A DNA stretch of 64,000 nt from Pelodera strongyloides (lineage: Eukaryota; Nematoda; Chromadorea; Rhabditida; Rhabditidae): positions 186,001 to 250,000 of the forward strand of contig JAANDG010000160.1 of NCBI GenBank assembly GCA_036852015.1, given 5' to 3'. Position 1 is the first letter of the stretch; every line of letters starts with the position of its first letter. The notes below the pieces were generated by a model. It saw only the letters and a program-made list of their open reading frames with translations. It made no database searches and was not told the origin of the DNA. Positions 25,855 to 39,466 of the stretch are shown piece after piece. The position numbers and the translations under genes are program-made.

Positions 25855-27967
25855 GCTCAAATTTGAATTTGATTTCTTCCTTTTGTGCTTAGACGGATTT
25901 CCTGATGTAGCCGGATTTCTTTGCAGATTTCTTCCCATGTGCGCTGGATTATTTTGGCCCATTTTTAGTGTCAACAGTCGAGCAAATGATTACGTGGACG
26001 TGGAGGAGCTTCGCGTGAAAATTTCCACGAGAAATAGTTGGTTTGCTAAGATGTCGCGGAATACATCATCTCACAAAGTAGAGATGAGCAGCAATTTCCG
26101 CGTTCATCCTCAAGGGAGGGTTATTTCGGCAGCTGCTCAATTTTCAACCTCACAGCCACATCAAGCGAATGTACGATTGGAGAAAATAGACGAAGAGCAG
26201 GAACAGGTAGTGAAAAGTTCATTATATAAAGGAAACTTTATGGAGTGCAAACCACCATTGCCAGATACAAAGGTGGTGCAAACCACCTTTGAAAGACTTG
26301 AAGCGCTTACTCTTACCCTTCAACAATATGCTGCTACATTCATACAAGGGTAGTTTAGTCGCCTGTGGCTTTTTTTGGCGGACTGTAGATGTTCTCGTGT
26401 AGTATCACCTGTTATAGGGACAGATAGTATAAGAGCCATGGAAACATTTTTATTCAATATGAAGAGAGCTGCAAGCGCTTGGCAGTTTTTTTAGAGATCC
26501 GTGGCCTGAGAAGAAGAAATTGTGCATGCATTGGACGCTAGCCATTGTGTCACACCCGGGATTCAAGGGTAGTGCCACTAAACCCATTAAAGCCACCATT
26601 TCAGCCGATAGAGGAGTGTATTCCGCTAGAGATGGGCCAGTGAACCGATATTATCGAAGTGAAGGCGGCAAGCCAACGGATATCGGTAAGATCTGGTTTA
26701 CTCGTTCATTTTTTTTTGCACCAGGTACTTCAGGAACTGCTCACATAGTCGTGCGCAACAAATTAGTAAAATTACATCAACACATAGTTGTGGAAGGATG
26801 AATTCTAGATGTTCACACACGACGCAATAAAACAAGTTGAGGATGAAAATGCGAATTGCGAAGGAAGATTACCCCCGCATAACTTCAACTGGCGGGAGTG
26901 AGCTGACCAATTAAGCTAAAAGGTACCCTGTTTTGAGGACAATTACCTTTAACGAATTATGCACCAATTTTTTTAGTTAACACTATTGAATGGTTTGAAT
27001 CGGCAACTATTATGGTAATATGTAGTTGCTCTCAGTTACGTAATGTAAAATTCAACCGTGAACGTAAATTGAACCAAAAAATGGAGACTCTGTTGGAGGT
27101 GGGAGGGTTATAGGTTGTAGGTTCCTCCAGCGTTTCGTTGGCACTTGCCCTTTGCCCCGTTCACCCAAATAGGTATCTCCATTCCCTTAATTTAAATTCC
27201 ACCGCCTAGGTTCCCTAAATGATCAACAATTAAAGAAGGTATTTAAGTGATTTTGTTACGTTCTGTTATTGTCTGTTAGCATAAGATAGTTTTGTGTATT
27301 AAAGTTTTCTTACTTTGTTTTGAGGGTTAACATTTGTTATTTTTTTTGGTATAACTGCTGCCCGTCTGTCATTTTCTCAAATAGTACGTTGTCTGTTCGT
27401 TTTATAAGATACGTGACGTTTATATACAACCTCTTTTCAAATGATACCTCCTACAGTAATTTTACCATGTTCCCTATGGGAACAAGCATTATAGCTCGTA
27501 CATTAGAGTTCACATACATAATTTAATCACTACGTGAATTCACATTTGATATGACACATTTGTATGGAAATATGAGTTGTCGTAAAAATCTTGTTATAAG
27601 AGATATTCCTCGTTTGAGTTATGTACTATTACAACACCTATATTTAAACAAAATCTTGTCACAATGAAAAATCGATTATATATTTATTACACACACAAAT
27701 GCCAAGCTGATTAACTGAAACAAAACCCGTTTGCTAATAAATTTGCAATTATTTTAAATTAAAATTACTTGATCAAATGGTTAGGATCGATTCTTATGTT
27801 GCGGCTTAAAGTGCAAATAAAAATTGTTTACAAAACACTCTTACGCCCGTCTAATGGTAAGATTTAAAGGCGCATATCCAAAGTCCTGTTAGTAGAGCAA
27901 AATGTGGATCAGAATCATGAAAATTGCAGACAAAATGGGAAGTCATGTGATCAATCGATATGGATAA
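25851..27967 (+). other. region between SRE and CED-8-like genes, with unexplained open frames
   Basis: Two open stretches here look better than random but were not resolved. One covers about 25930-26350 and includes a polar segment (HPQGRVISAAAQFSTS) ending near a possible donor after GAACAG (about 26206). The other covers about 26485-26801, behind a T-rich acceptor (ttttttag), opens with PWPEKKKLCMHW and ends in a TGA at 26799-26801. The phases do not join them, and I recognise no domain. A short recently decayed gene, an undescribed small gene, or old transposon sequence are all possible. The rest (26802-27967) is AT-rich and empty. Confidence 0.25.
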
Positions 27968-30353
27968 CTAAACGCATTCTTCTTCCTTAACGCTTTCGGC
28001 ATCTACTTGTTGTTTTGTCTCTTTCTCAATGTTCAGACGAATATGCCTTCTTCTGTTCGGATGGAAACAACAGTAATAAAGGGCAAGGATTGCAATTCCC
28101 AGAACAAAGCTTCCCAACGCAGTCAATGAGAGTTCGATGGACCACGGGAAAACAAAATCCTTCTTGATCAGACAAAGTCCTATCAGAACCTGAAAGTTGA
28201 TTATGAAAGAAAGGAGAAGAACCTTGGAGCAAATGAGGTCTCTGCGGTTATTAATGCCATTTTGACTATCGTCTTCAATATGACAAAAGTTTTTGGTTAC
28301 GTAAACTTTTAACTATTGATCCTGGGAAACAATCAAAACAATCAAAAGTCAACTCACAACTCCTTCAACGAATTCAATGCAATAGGCGGTGAAGTATCTC
28401 CAGCGCGACTCGCCCTCTGCCATATTAAATGGAGTGAATTGATGGACACTTGCACAAATTAAGATCAAGCCTATTTCGACGGCACTGTTTGGAGCGCTGA
28501 CTGACTAAAAACGAAGTATAATTACAACAGGACGAACAGAGTTTAGGACGCCATGGTCAAACCCGCGTTATGAATATTAACCATGCTAGTTCTCAAACCC
28601 TATTCTTTTAGCACAATATAGGTATTACCTGTAAGGCAGCTGTGACAAAGACAGAAACGAAATAGTGAGCAGCGAAGAAAGCGAATATCCACAACTGATA
28701 TGCCAGTGCGAATTGGATCAAAACGAGAAACCGTGAGAAAACCGTGAAGAACCGCCACAGAAGCTGAAGTAAGTTCCAAGTTCAATGACAAAATACAGTA
28801 ACGATAAACAATGATAAAGACGAATATTGGAATCAAAACTGCTAGAACAAAATACAATAGTAGTCACTATTGAAGAAAGCAAACCAACAGCACCCAGTAT
28901 GCTGAGTTGTTCACAATTCAACACAATATTACCTGGAGGAAACTTTCATGTGGATGCATATTCACTTTATCTGGCCGAGCCATTCGGAGACTTCTGTGTT
29001 GAGCACAAAACGTCCAACAGACAGAAATCAAGGAGAATAGTATTGATGCCAATTGGATGTAGACTGAAAATAACTGCAGGACTTAAGTGGTAAACAACAA
29101 AGAATAACGCCTTCTTGTACATGACCACGTAAAACTTACCCCAATACGGATAATCCGCGAAATCGGGTTTTGACGCAGCGAACCTTAACAGGATATAGCC
29201 CTGAAGGAGTAGTTGAGGGGCGGATTCAAGAAAAGCTTCGAAGAATCGAAGGAGTGTCGCGTCACGCTCCGCTTCAACCATCCGACTGGAAAAAAATTAA
29301 AAAATTGATTTTATTTAATTATCTAAAGCAAACGACATGCATACAGTCCTGACGCTCTGCACAGTGTACGTACGGAATACAGTGTTGGGCACTGCATGTG
29401 AATTATTGTACTCATACCAACCAAAAGTGTTGTCTTCTTCTTGTTGTGTCTTTTTCTCGTCGGAATTTTATTCCGCTGAGTGCTGCTTTCGCGTAGAACA
29501 TCAGAGGTCCGCACTGGAATGTCATTCATAATGAAGTTTCCAACACTGCTCAGCCTTTGAGAAGCTAGTCACGAAAGAAGTATTAAATCAGTATATGTAC
29601 CTGTAGTAAACACAGAATTCCTTTTCCAATGATGCCTTTAGAACATGCGGATTTTGCCGGATCCGCCGGTTCAGTGTGCGCTTCATCGTCCAAAATCCAT
29701 AGAAACGTCACAATATTCAAAATAATTGATGGGACTGCTGAGAGAGCAAGTACTGCAAAAGCCCATATAACCTGGAATTGAATAATTATCATCAAGCTAT
29801 AATTCAAGCAATAGTGGCCAAACATAAAAGACTCGTGGTTTTGGTGATTAAAATGTCTTATGGTTAGGCAGCGTTCATTGTAAACAAGACGTTCAATTCA
29901 TTCTTACATGCTCTTCCCTCATATGCATATAGGCAACGGCCATATCGGAAACCACATCAGCTGTGTATGTGACAATAGCCAATCCGAAACAGAGTATATC
30001 AAATCGTCTGACGAATAATTCACGTGGCAAACGGTCTTCTTGGTCTACGGCAACGCCGACGTCTTCTAAAATATTATAACTACGCGTTTGAAAGCAACGA
30101 ACACTCTTTTATATGTCGTTTCTAAGTAATTGTATCTGTCTTACGAATATGTTTCTTACAAACAGCTCCACAACAAAACTGAACGCAATTATAGTATGTT
30201 TCTGCAAGCAGTGAAGAAAAAAACTGAAAGTGAAAAGAAAAAGTTTTCCTGTGCGCAATATTACTCACCCTGATCTTCTTCGAATTCGGGACTGAGATAA
30301 TAGCCATCGGATAAATACGTTAATTTCGGAAACCGTCGTTCGAATAAAACCAT
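27968..30353 (-). CDS. XK-related phospholipid scramblase, CED-8-like, 434 aa, 9 exons
   Basis: Minus-strand exons, 5' to 3', are 30353-30269, 30065-29908, 29771-29601, 29513-29422, 29285-29140, 29081-28933, 28763-28629, 28504-28358 and 28189-27968; phases agree. XK-family features are the acidic N-terminus before RFDILCFGLAI, the domain-defining FFEAFLESAPQLLLQGY in exon 5, and SAVEIGLILICASVHQFTPF in exon 8, with about eight to ten membrane segments. Nematode CED-8 exposes phosphatidylserine on dying cells after caspase cleavage near its N-terminus; an early Asp (LSDG, residue 16) and the acidic stretch at 24-30 are possible sites here. The exon 4 donor (gttggt after TTTTG) is weak but is the only one giving the needed phase. 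Length is near the 450-460 of the family. Family call strong; orthology to ced-8 likely but not proven against other XKR paralogues. Confidence 0.87.
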
Positions 30354-32923
30354 AATAATGCAATTATATGCAGCGAAATAAACAAATCGGTGTTACGCTG
30401 TGGACCAGTGGGTGTAGTATGGTCTAGAAGATTAGGTAATCGATGATTGCTCTGTAATACAATTGGTGACAACAGTATATGCCCAGTGGCATCATAACCT
30501 AACCTCGCAGGTAACGTAGCAAAACTTTCGTGAAATAGTGTGTACCACTGAGAGAGGTGAAACCAACATGCGCACAGTAAAGTTCAGCTATTTTGCACTA
30601 GCTATGTTGTATGATTCTAACTGAGAAAGTTAGGGAGACAATAACATCCTTAATTATTAAATTACGAAATTGGGGATGAGCTGTAAATTGCTGAGTGTGT
30701 TGGAGTTGAAATAAGTGCTCCTCTCTCTTCAAGGTATAGTTTGCTTAAAATGTTTGCTGAAAAGAGTTCGCATCTGTAAACAAAGAGACTAATTGCTTGA
30801 ATTATGAAACGGAACTTCGCATTCAATAAACTGTATCAAAATATTTGTGAATTGCGTTTTAAGTGGAGGATCATAAGGTGTAGGCGCATAAGGCGGCTAT
30901 TAGGTGCGAATGAAGAAAATAAATCTTTTTGTCTAGCATAGTCTTTTTTGATAGATTTCACCAACTAACAGCAAAGTACGTTTACATCCATATTTGATTG
31001 ACAAGTACTTCATGTTGTGTTTAATAGCTAGTCTAATTGGAAAAAAACTTTAGGTTCCAATTAGATAGTTTAATTCTTTAGGTTCCAATTATATAGTTTA
31101 ATTCTTTAGGTTCCAATTAGCTAGTTGCACCATCGATAACCAAGTGATATCGTTTTCCACTGTCTCTTTTCATTCTATTGAAATTGAGGGTGGAAATATC
31201 CCGTTTTCCTTTTCCGAATCAAAGGCAGTCTCGTCAATGAAATTTGCATATTGCAAGAGCGCATGCAGTGTTTCTTCCCAACTAAGGAATCCACACGTTG
31301 AAATGGCTTTTTTGTCACATGTTTGTTGTTCTGAAACAAGTCACCTCACAAACTAACTTTAGAGTTTATCCACTGATTTATTCAAGAATGGCCATCATTT
31401 AGGTCTATATACATTTTGTTTACAGCTGATCAATCACTATATATGTCTCGTTCTCTCGCACAAGGTCGCGGTCGATTCGCAGCTATTACGCGTGTATGTC
31501 GCATTTGTCTTTACAGTCCACCTATGTGCGTTACAATTACCAACTGTTTCAGACAATGAACGCCGATCGGTTTTCACATTGATACGGCTATCAATGGTTA
31601 ATTACAAGAAATTCGTTCTTCCCCTTCTTCTTAAAGTGGAAACTTCTGTTTAAGATGTTTAATACGATTACTGTAGACCACTGCCTAGGCATTGTCAAGT
31701 TTAGTCTTCTTATTTATGAATTACCTAACTATAAATATAACTAAACGATATTAACCATTAACTATAAATAGAAGCATAGTTATGAATATAACTAAACATA
31801 CGGTAACGTAGGAAAGCTTTGCATCGCGAAATTTTTCTGGAATTACATCTCTCGGATTCGAAATTTATAATTTTTCAAAGTTTCCGACTTCAACTTACCA
31901 TCGGAGGTCTTCGACCTCACATATCAAGCAGCCTCTTATCATTCAACCAGTTATTTCCAACAGTTGAACAACAACTGATCGAAGAACTTCCTACTGATAT
32001 GGGCGTGGTGGTAATTGATGAAGTGAAACACATCACTAACCAATTATTTATTACATTTTACCAGAAAACAATTGTCGAACACACACATACGTACACAATT
32101 TTCTATGATTTTTGACTTCATTCGCAAAACTTTTCAGCCAGCAATATCCTGTATTTATGGAAAAAATCTTCCTTTATTCGTAAATATTTAGGGAAGCATG
32201 GTTTTTTTTGACAGATTTTAGCTTGGTTCACTCCAGTATTGTCTTTCTTCTAGTATCTAAATATGACGTCTACTTAAAGCGTGTACCTTCGCATATTCTT
32301 GGGACTCTAGAAAGGAATGTTAAGAACCGAAGTCTTTCTCCATGTGACTTTATTTATCCAGAAAATTCCTGCTGACCAGCTATGCTAACGGTTACCATTG
32401 AATGTTGCACTTACACTTATTGCTAGTTCAACGTGATTTATACAACTTATATGATATATCTTACATGTATGAACTGAATGAACATATGAATGTATGAAAA
32501 CTCTCATATTGTGATGTTGCACCATTCCCAAGCCTTACATGCGCATTCTGTGGTTGACAAACTCCTTTTGACATGGACGCGCAAGCATACACAGCGCTTT
32601 CACTTGTGTACGGCACGGTGTTTCCTTGCGATTTATTGGTTCACTTGTTCGACGGTCTAGTCTAAAGGCGCCCGCTAAAGTAAGTTCATGATATGTACGT
32701 AGACTAAGATATAGTAGATACTAATCTCACTACGTTACATTCATTTTATCTTTTTTTTTTGTCACAAACTGTAATGAAGAACTTCAAATTCCCGTCCACT
32801 TGCAGTTAACAAAGTGTTTTTGACGGCATGACGTCAACAATTTTTCCCTGTCTTCGCTTTGTTTCCTTCATTCCCAAGCTGTTTGTCTTTACCCATTCAA
32901 ACATGCAAATTTAAAACAGGCGA
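30354..32923. other. divergent intergenic region between CED-8-like and GRIP-like genes
   Basis: The two genes are transcribed away from each other, so this interval should contain both promoters. I see no coding exon; the open frame at 31819-32115 has no splice context. A tandem repeat lies at 31051-31126, and 31720-31800 repeats the motif ACTATAAATATAACTAAAC imperfectly. Confidence 0.45.
31051..31126. repeat. tandem repeat, 28-bp unit, about 2.7 copies
   Basis: Units begin TAGGTTCCAATTA at 31051, 31079 and 31107; the third is incomplete. Differences between copies are single bases. Confidence 0.85.
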
Positions 32924-35900
32924 ATGCTCTCCCCCACGCAAATCAGAACGGGAAATATCAGAAAGTCAACAGAGAGCGTCGAGGCAACGATCGATATTAC
33001 AAATAGTGATCAGGATGATGATGACGATCAGAAGGTAATCAATCGATTCAAATATAAATAAAGATTCTGAGCATTGCACTTTTCCGCCCACGACACGATT
33101 CGTATTGGGTACGTGGTTTTATAGAACCAGTACCTATATGACATGCTTGGCTAAAAAGAGATATGTACAATACCATTTTTCCACGTAGCCACACTAAATA
33201 AAAGAGGTTTCAGTCCTCAACAATAAGTAATGGCAGATTATATATTTTTTATTGAATACGCTGAAAAATAGCAAGACCGTGCAGAGAAAACAAACTGTAT
33301 CGTTCTTTAAAAACGTTGCAGAGCCAGACTGCAGTTATGATGCTCTCTTCCGATGAGGACGGTGATGGGTACGAGACACCAACAGGGGAAATGAAAGGTA
33401 ATTCTAGCCATTCCCAGGTTTGCTCGTTCCCCTCCAAAACCACACGAAAGTTGCAGATTTATTTGTTGTTCGCTTAAAAATCCACTTTTTTTGTTTACTT
33501 TAATTCGAATCATCGGACTTTTTTTTACTTTTCTGACTGAACGCATTAGTGACTGGGCGTGTTCAGTTAGCTATGTACATCAAACCAACATTTTCACTCT
33601 TTAAACTTATTTCGTAAGACAGTTCTTTCTTATAATGCGACTTATTTACTAACATTTTTTTTTATTCTGGTTTACACGGCTTACATACCTAGAAACAGTT
33701 AATAGTAAGCTATCTGAAAAGTTTATTTGATTTTTTTTTTCAAAAATCCGGAAGTCTTCAGCGGCAGATGTTTTATTTTCAAATACAAGTCACGATTGAA
33801 AACGTCTGCAATGAAATGTACTATGTGGAAAAAAACAGATGTTTCAGTTAATTGTGAGACCATTCATTATTCAGTTAACTTTGAACAAAGCGGTTTTAGA
33901 AAACAGGTCAAACTGCAAAATCGGACACTGTGTGCATTTATTAGACGAGATTGTTGGTTAGTTCAGAGAAGTGGACAAGTTTACATGGCTAGGATAAGAT
34001 TACGGTAATTAATGGGAAAAAGTATAAACCCAAAAATGGGTGTGGGGTAAAATGCAACATTTTTCGCCCACTCAATTAATCAGTGTTCAAGAGAGGGAAA
34101 TATTGGAATAGATAGAAGGTCAGATGACCTTTCCAAGAAAAACCATTTTCTTTTTCTTTTTCTTTATTTTCCCCAAATACTGAGCTGTGAGCCTATTGGC
34201 TTCGCTAGTACTTTTATACGATATCAAGTTACAGTTATCAATGATTTTGCTTACCAGTAAATAATTTGCACAAAGCTCGGTTATCTAATCGACCCTGAGT
34301 ACAATTTTTTTTTTCCCCTTTTTGTCAAAGAATATGGGATTATTGCGGTATACTATTAGGGTTTGGTCACGGTGGACAGAAGTTGAATCAGAAAGTTTGA
34401 CCTATTAATGAAGAAATGTACTTTTTTAACAACCGAAACATTCTGTCTCAAAGCACATTACAATGGTTTGTTTTCCCAAGAATGAAACACATTTACTTCG
34501 TTACATGCGATAATATAGTATACTCTCTTCGATATCTCTATCTATACACTAACTATACAGCAGTTTGTGTGTCTGTTTGTACTGGACAGGCATTTTTGTG
34601 TTGCTATCGCGTCGTATTCTTTGCCAAGAGTGGGCGGGGCTCCAGCCGCACCCGCTATAGGCTTCCGCTATCCCTAACACGGATTATTCAGCATAGAAAA
34701 CACAGTCTCTAAGTCATCACCCAAATTATACTACTGTAAATACCAACTTATTATTCGTGACTATGTTAGCATCCCTCCCTTTCGGTAAGTTCTTCACCGA
34801 TACCCCGCTAACCTTGAGACCATGGCCAATCTCTACATCTCATACACGAAGACCAAACATCAGCGTGCGCTTTCACCAAAGTGTTTTTACTCACCGATGT
34901 TGACTTAAAGAGTCAAGGAGAGCACCGCTATGTACATACACATGCTCTCATTTTGAGTTCACATAAAGTTTTCCCTGGTGCTTTGTTCTGGCGCTTGTCT
35001 TTAAGTAATTAAATTGTATGATTTGTTTTTGTTTTTCTGCCTGTTCCATGGTACCCAATGTTTTACGAAAGGCATCGCTATTTTGTTTTAGAAGTCAACT
35101 TCGGACTGAGTAAAACAGAAGAAGGAAAAGAAATGACGGACTCGGATTGTGAAACGTAAGTTCTGGTTTATTAGTAAAAGTGGTAGTTTTTAGTAATATT
35201 GTTGATTGCTAGCTTGTTTCTATTTTGTTTGCATATCTAGCACATCAGTCTTTCAAGCTTACAACTTTCTCTTTCTTCTTAAGTCATTTCTTCTCCTTTC
35301 GAAATTTTGTTACGCTCGACGGTTTGCACACTAGTGCAAAGCCTAATTATGTTGATTGAATATGACTTTTGATTGTTTTCTAGTGAGAACCAGACCAACG
35401 TTGTCAACAATGCTATCACAGCTGAGCGACCTATGCTATTTAGAATGTAGGAGTGAAAATTTCGCGCTCTGTTTATCACATTAACGTGTATCTGGGTTTT
35501 TAACCGTTGACCGCAGTCCATGCCAACTATAATCTGTCATACAAGTGTAAATCTAATTGTTGAATATTACATCACATATTATGCTCCTGTAAGTAATTTT
35601 CTCGAGGCCATGGAAAAAAAACCTTCCCAAACTTTATTCAACATTCATTTCGTTTCTCACATCAAAATTGAACAAGCGCCCTTTGTAAAATGGAAACAAA
35701 CTTATTGGAAACCAATATTAAAACATGTTTTCTTTTACATTTTTCAATGGCGCTCGTTTATCCACATCACTTTCAATGGCGCCTAAAATGTAAACCTTTT
35801 GGAAAATATTCGTGGTGTCATTGTTTTACTTTCTTTGAATGATAAGTAATAAGCATAATGAAATGGCTTATTACTACTTCCGGTGGCTTATCGTTTAGAG

Positions 35901-38900
35901 CGATGATCACATCATTGTGTCTGCAAAGAGGTGCCAGTTTCAAAATATGTGTTCTACTCAAACGGAAGCTTATCTTTTGAACGCTTGTAAAATGGAGATT
36001 TATATTTATGAGTAGCTTGGCGCCCGCTGGGTATTTACCACCTGTCGACGAAACAATGAAATTAAAAACAGTGGCACCTAATTGTATAACAAAGCGCTTA
36101 TCAACAAAACAAGAAGCCAATTGTAGCTGAGTTAACCTAATCAGTTGAGCACTGTTTATGTACAGTTTTTCAAGAACAAACAAGATAATTCGCTCATCGA
36201 GGTGAGTTATACCCTAACTGAACAGAATTTGCCATTCTCTCAATTCATATGTCTTCACAACTTACAAGATCTACCCTCTCCTTCTGTCTTTCTCTCGATC
36301 TTTCTCTCGCTATATACCTCCCTGCGACTTTGTCTTTCTACCTCTCCTACTTTTCCTCGCTGTCTTTCGGCACGGTAAAAAACGCAATGAGCGGTACTTA
36401 AAATAAAATTGTATCAATTATGAGTCACTAAGGAGTGCGGCAGAAACCAGCAATAAAGCGCAAACGTACGAAACATTTTTCCTCTATATTGAATGAAATA
36501 TCACTAGTAATAGCGTCAGAGCGAACACAGCTAGAGTTGTTTCCCGCACGTGGGGTATGCTGCTGTTCTGAAAAAATTTTTACATTATGTTGCATAGAAA
36601 CGTTTAACTCACATACGAATTATTACCCGCAAACGCGCGCACAAGTTTCGTTTTTAGTGTGTCCTGTGCAACTTTTTAACTATACGATGTGTCCGGTTTT
36701 CGCTCCAGTGTCGTTCAAAGGGGTGCAAAACAAGCTAACTGTATTGTTACCACTGAGTGATTTATTGCCCTATAATAGTAACAAATGCATCTGCTCTCAA
36801 ACATATGTATTTCTTTGTAAGGTTAGGGACAACGAAATAGGGTAAGACACGGGATAAGTAATAGAAAACTTGGTTAATTGTAAGATATCAGCCGAAAGCA
36901 CAAGGCCTATTTCAGGCGGCCGGAGACATCACCATGTGGGTCCAAATCAAATTTATCAGGATGGGAGGTTGGTTGACTAGCAACGTTTAATAACACACTT
37001 TTTTTTATAAAGAAAAGCTCAGCTCAACAATTGAACTTATTGATCGCTATCACTTCATGCAGCTAACCATAGGACAAATACTTGCCTAGAAACCTTGCAC
37101 CGTTTTGACCAGACCTTCAACCGAATAACTTGAGTTCTCCAACGACAAAAAAGCATATTGTCGTGTTGTTCGTTCGAAAAAAATAGCGTATTTAGAGCGA
37201 CCTGTCCGTCAAGCACTCTATAAGTGCCCTAGAAACTCAGAAGGCCTTCAGTGAATACGACAGGAACCTACTAGAGGAAAACGCGAAACTACGCGCCCAA
37301 GTGGAAATACTACTGAATGGAGGGGACGAGACTGTCAGGGTAGGGTTTGTCACGTAGCAATATTCCAGATGAATTCTTCGTTAGGTTACATCCAGTAACA
37401 TAGGTTGTAACCTTGACCGTCGTTTTAGATACTCTTTGAAGAAAATCGGAAATTAAAAAGTCAGCTCACGGAAGCCAATGACTATGTGGACCATGCAGAC
37501 ATCGAAAACGAGCAGGTGAACAGATCAAGTAATATTATGATACGCGAGTCGTGTGTTTCATCTTTCCTCTTTTATTTGAGAGGCACACTTGGAACATACG
37601 TTTCACCAAGATAGAAGGAAAAGTTATTAACATATATCTGCTTTAGCAATATTCGTCAATGTCAAGCCAGATCGAGGATCTCTGTCAATTGGTCGGCGTA
37701 AAGAATAAGGACATTTTCAAACTACGGAAAGAAATGGAAGAAAAAGACGCGTTGATGTCGAAGCTTGGAAATTCTTGTGAACAGTTGAAAACAAGCAACA
37801 ACAGACAAAAGGAGATCATCGAATCACTCAGGTGGGAAAATAATGAATCTTAAATTTTCGCGAAAATAATGAATCTTAAATTTGATTGCTTAAGGTTGAC
37901 GTTGCGCGCACTTACGAAAAAAAAACATCACTAACGTATTTATATGAAATCATTTCGTTAGAAATTGTTTTTAAAAATTGAAACTTCTTTAATTGAACAA
38001 AAATAGGTAATATGCTGTATATGCCGTCAATATGTGAATGCGTAAAAAAGAGGAAATTGCAAACATTGTACCGGTATTTCAGGGAAGAACTCGACCGCGA
38101 AAGGGAGTTACACCAGGAAACTGCCAATGAAAAAGAGCGACTTATTTGCGAGGTGTCTGATCTGCAAAGGAAAATCGACAGCGATAGGGGCGAATTCACA
38201 GAGAAGGCGCGTGTTTTGCCAAGCCATTTTACATGCTTTAGCTCTTTTACCCAAGCTTCAGATGGTTTATATGGGGAGGTGTAGATTTTCTTGATATTAA
38301 TGTTGAATTCGTTCAGGAACTCTTAATGCAAATCGAGCTCGAGGACGTGCAGCGATCGTTGGATAAACAGAAAGAAATACTCAGCTCATCCACGGTGGCC
38401 AATCTCGTCGATAAGGTTAGCTAATAAGAAAAATACTATGCAAAGGTTAATTAGAAAATCTGACAATACAAAACAAAAGAGATAAATTGCATGCATTGTG
38501 GCGTCGTAAGCGGCATTTATGCTAATTAAGCAATGAGGAAATTGTGAACAGTGTTCAGCTAATTTAAATTTTGCACTGCTCACCAGCGCAAAGAAAAAAT
38601 CAATTAAACAAGTCATGCATTATATTGTTCCAAATTATGATTCTACCTAATTATTGAGTGTTGTAATTGTTAGCAGTGTGTTATATTAGCTCATTCTCGT
38701 TATTCAGTGGGAGCGACGTGTTCTCAGTCTGGAGAACGCTATACGCGAGCGTGATGTGATGTTGCACACACAACAACAAATCATCAATGAAATGCGACGA
38801 AGACAATCACTTTTGGACAGATCGCATGCCAGGTACGACAGGCGATCTTACTACTCATAGAGAAAATTTAAACGCGAAAGGGCATCTTTTCTTGATTTCA

Positions 38901-39466
38901 TTTACTTAACTGCACAATCAAACACATTTGTGTCGTAGTTCTGTAATTGGTTTTCATCAACTAAGACAAACTGAAGAATGGGAATTTGCACACGGAGACT
39001 GATTATTACCACAATTTCAGCAGTGGCGAATCACTGAACAGCTCCGAGCGCAGCTTGATTGAGGGCAGGAAAAAGCAAGCGCTTATAAAGTATCTAACGA
39101 GGTTGGTGCTTTTTAATTCCACAAAAATTCCATATCGTCTATACTCCCTGCACAATTGCGTGCAGATAACTGTCCAATGTCATGCTTTAAAAATTTTGAC
39201 AGTTTAACGTTTTGTCGTCTACTATGCTCAGGGGCGCTGTGGAGCATGTCATAAGATTTCCACTGTACATAATGGACCACACTTGAATAAAGGAGCAAGC
39301 TCTATTAGCGTGAAAGTATTTAAAATTTAATTTCAGCGATGACAGTGATAAGCGTGAGCTTTTGGATACAGTCGCCGTTGCTCTGGATTTAACAAGAGAT
39401 GAAGAAGACTATTTACGTAACAGTCTCTCCCGAAACAAACGGAATAGAAGACAGTTCATTATGTAA
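32924..39466 (+). CDS. coiled-coil protein with C-terminal GRIP-like domain (golgin-like), 446 aa, 13 exons
   Basis: Exons are 32924-33034, 33322-33397, 35092-35155, 35384-35446, 36150-36201, 37196-37339, 37429-37515, 37647-37831, 38083-38206, 38317-38415, 38708-38832, 39021-39101 and 39337-39466; phases agree. The N-terminal 105 residues are acidic and low in complexity. From about residue 125 to 375 the protein is a long coiled coil (for example EENRKLKSQLTEANDYV and KLRKEMEEKDALMSKL). The end, residues about 392-435, reads KKQALIKYLTSDDSDKRELL then DTVAVALDLTRDEEDYL, matching the pattern of GRIP domains that bind Arl1/Rab GTPases at the trans-Golgi. The aromatic residue that normally starts the GRIP helix is not in place. 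The exon 9 donor appears to be GC (AAG/gcgcgt). The ATG lies 4 nt after an AG (taaaacag), suggesting trans-splicing or a UTR intron. Exons 4 and 5 are the least certain. Confidence 0.75.

Noticed and set aside
25890..26010. Possible Pao/BEL integrase fragment (a frame reading ALDYFGPFLVST)
   Set aside because: The short match to the DYFGP motif is in a frame that stops soon after, and no other integrase or reverse transcriptase motif was found on either side.
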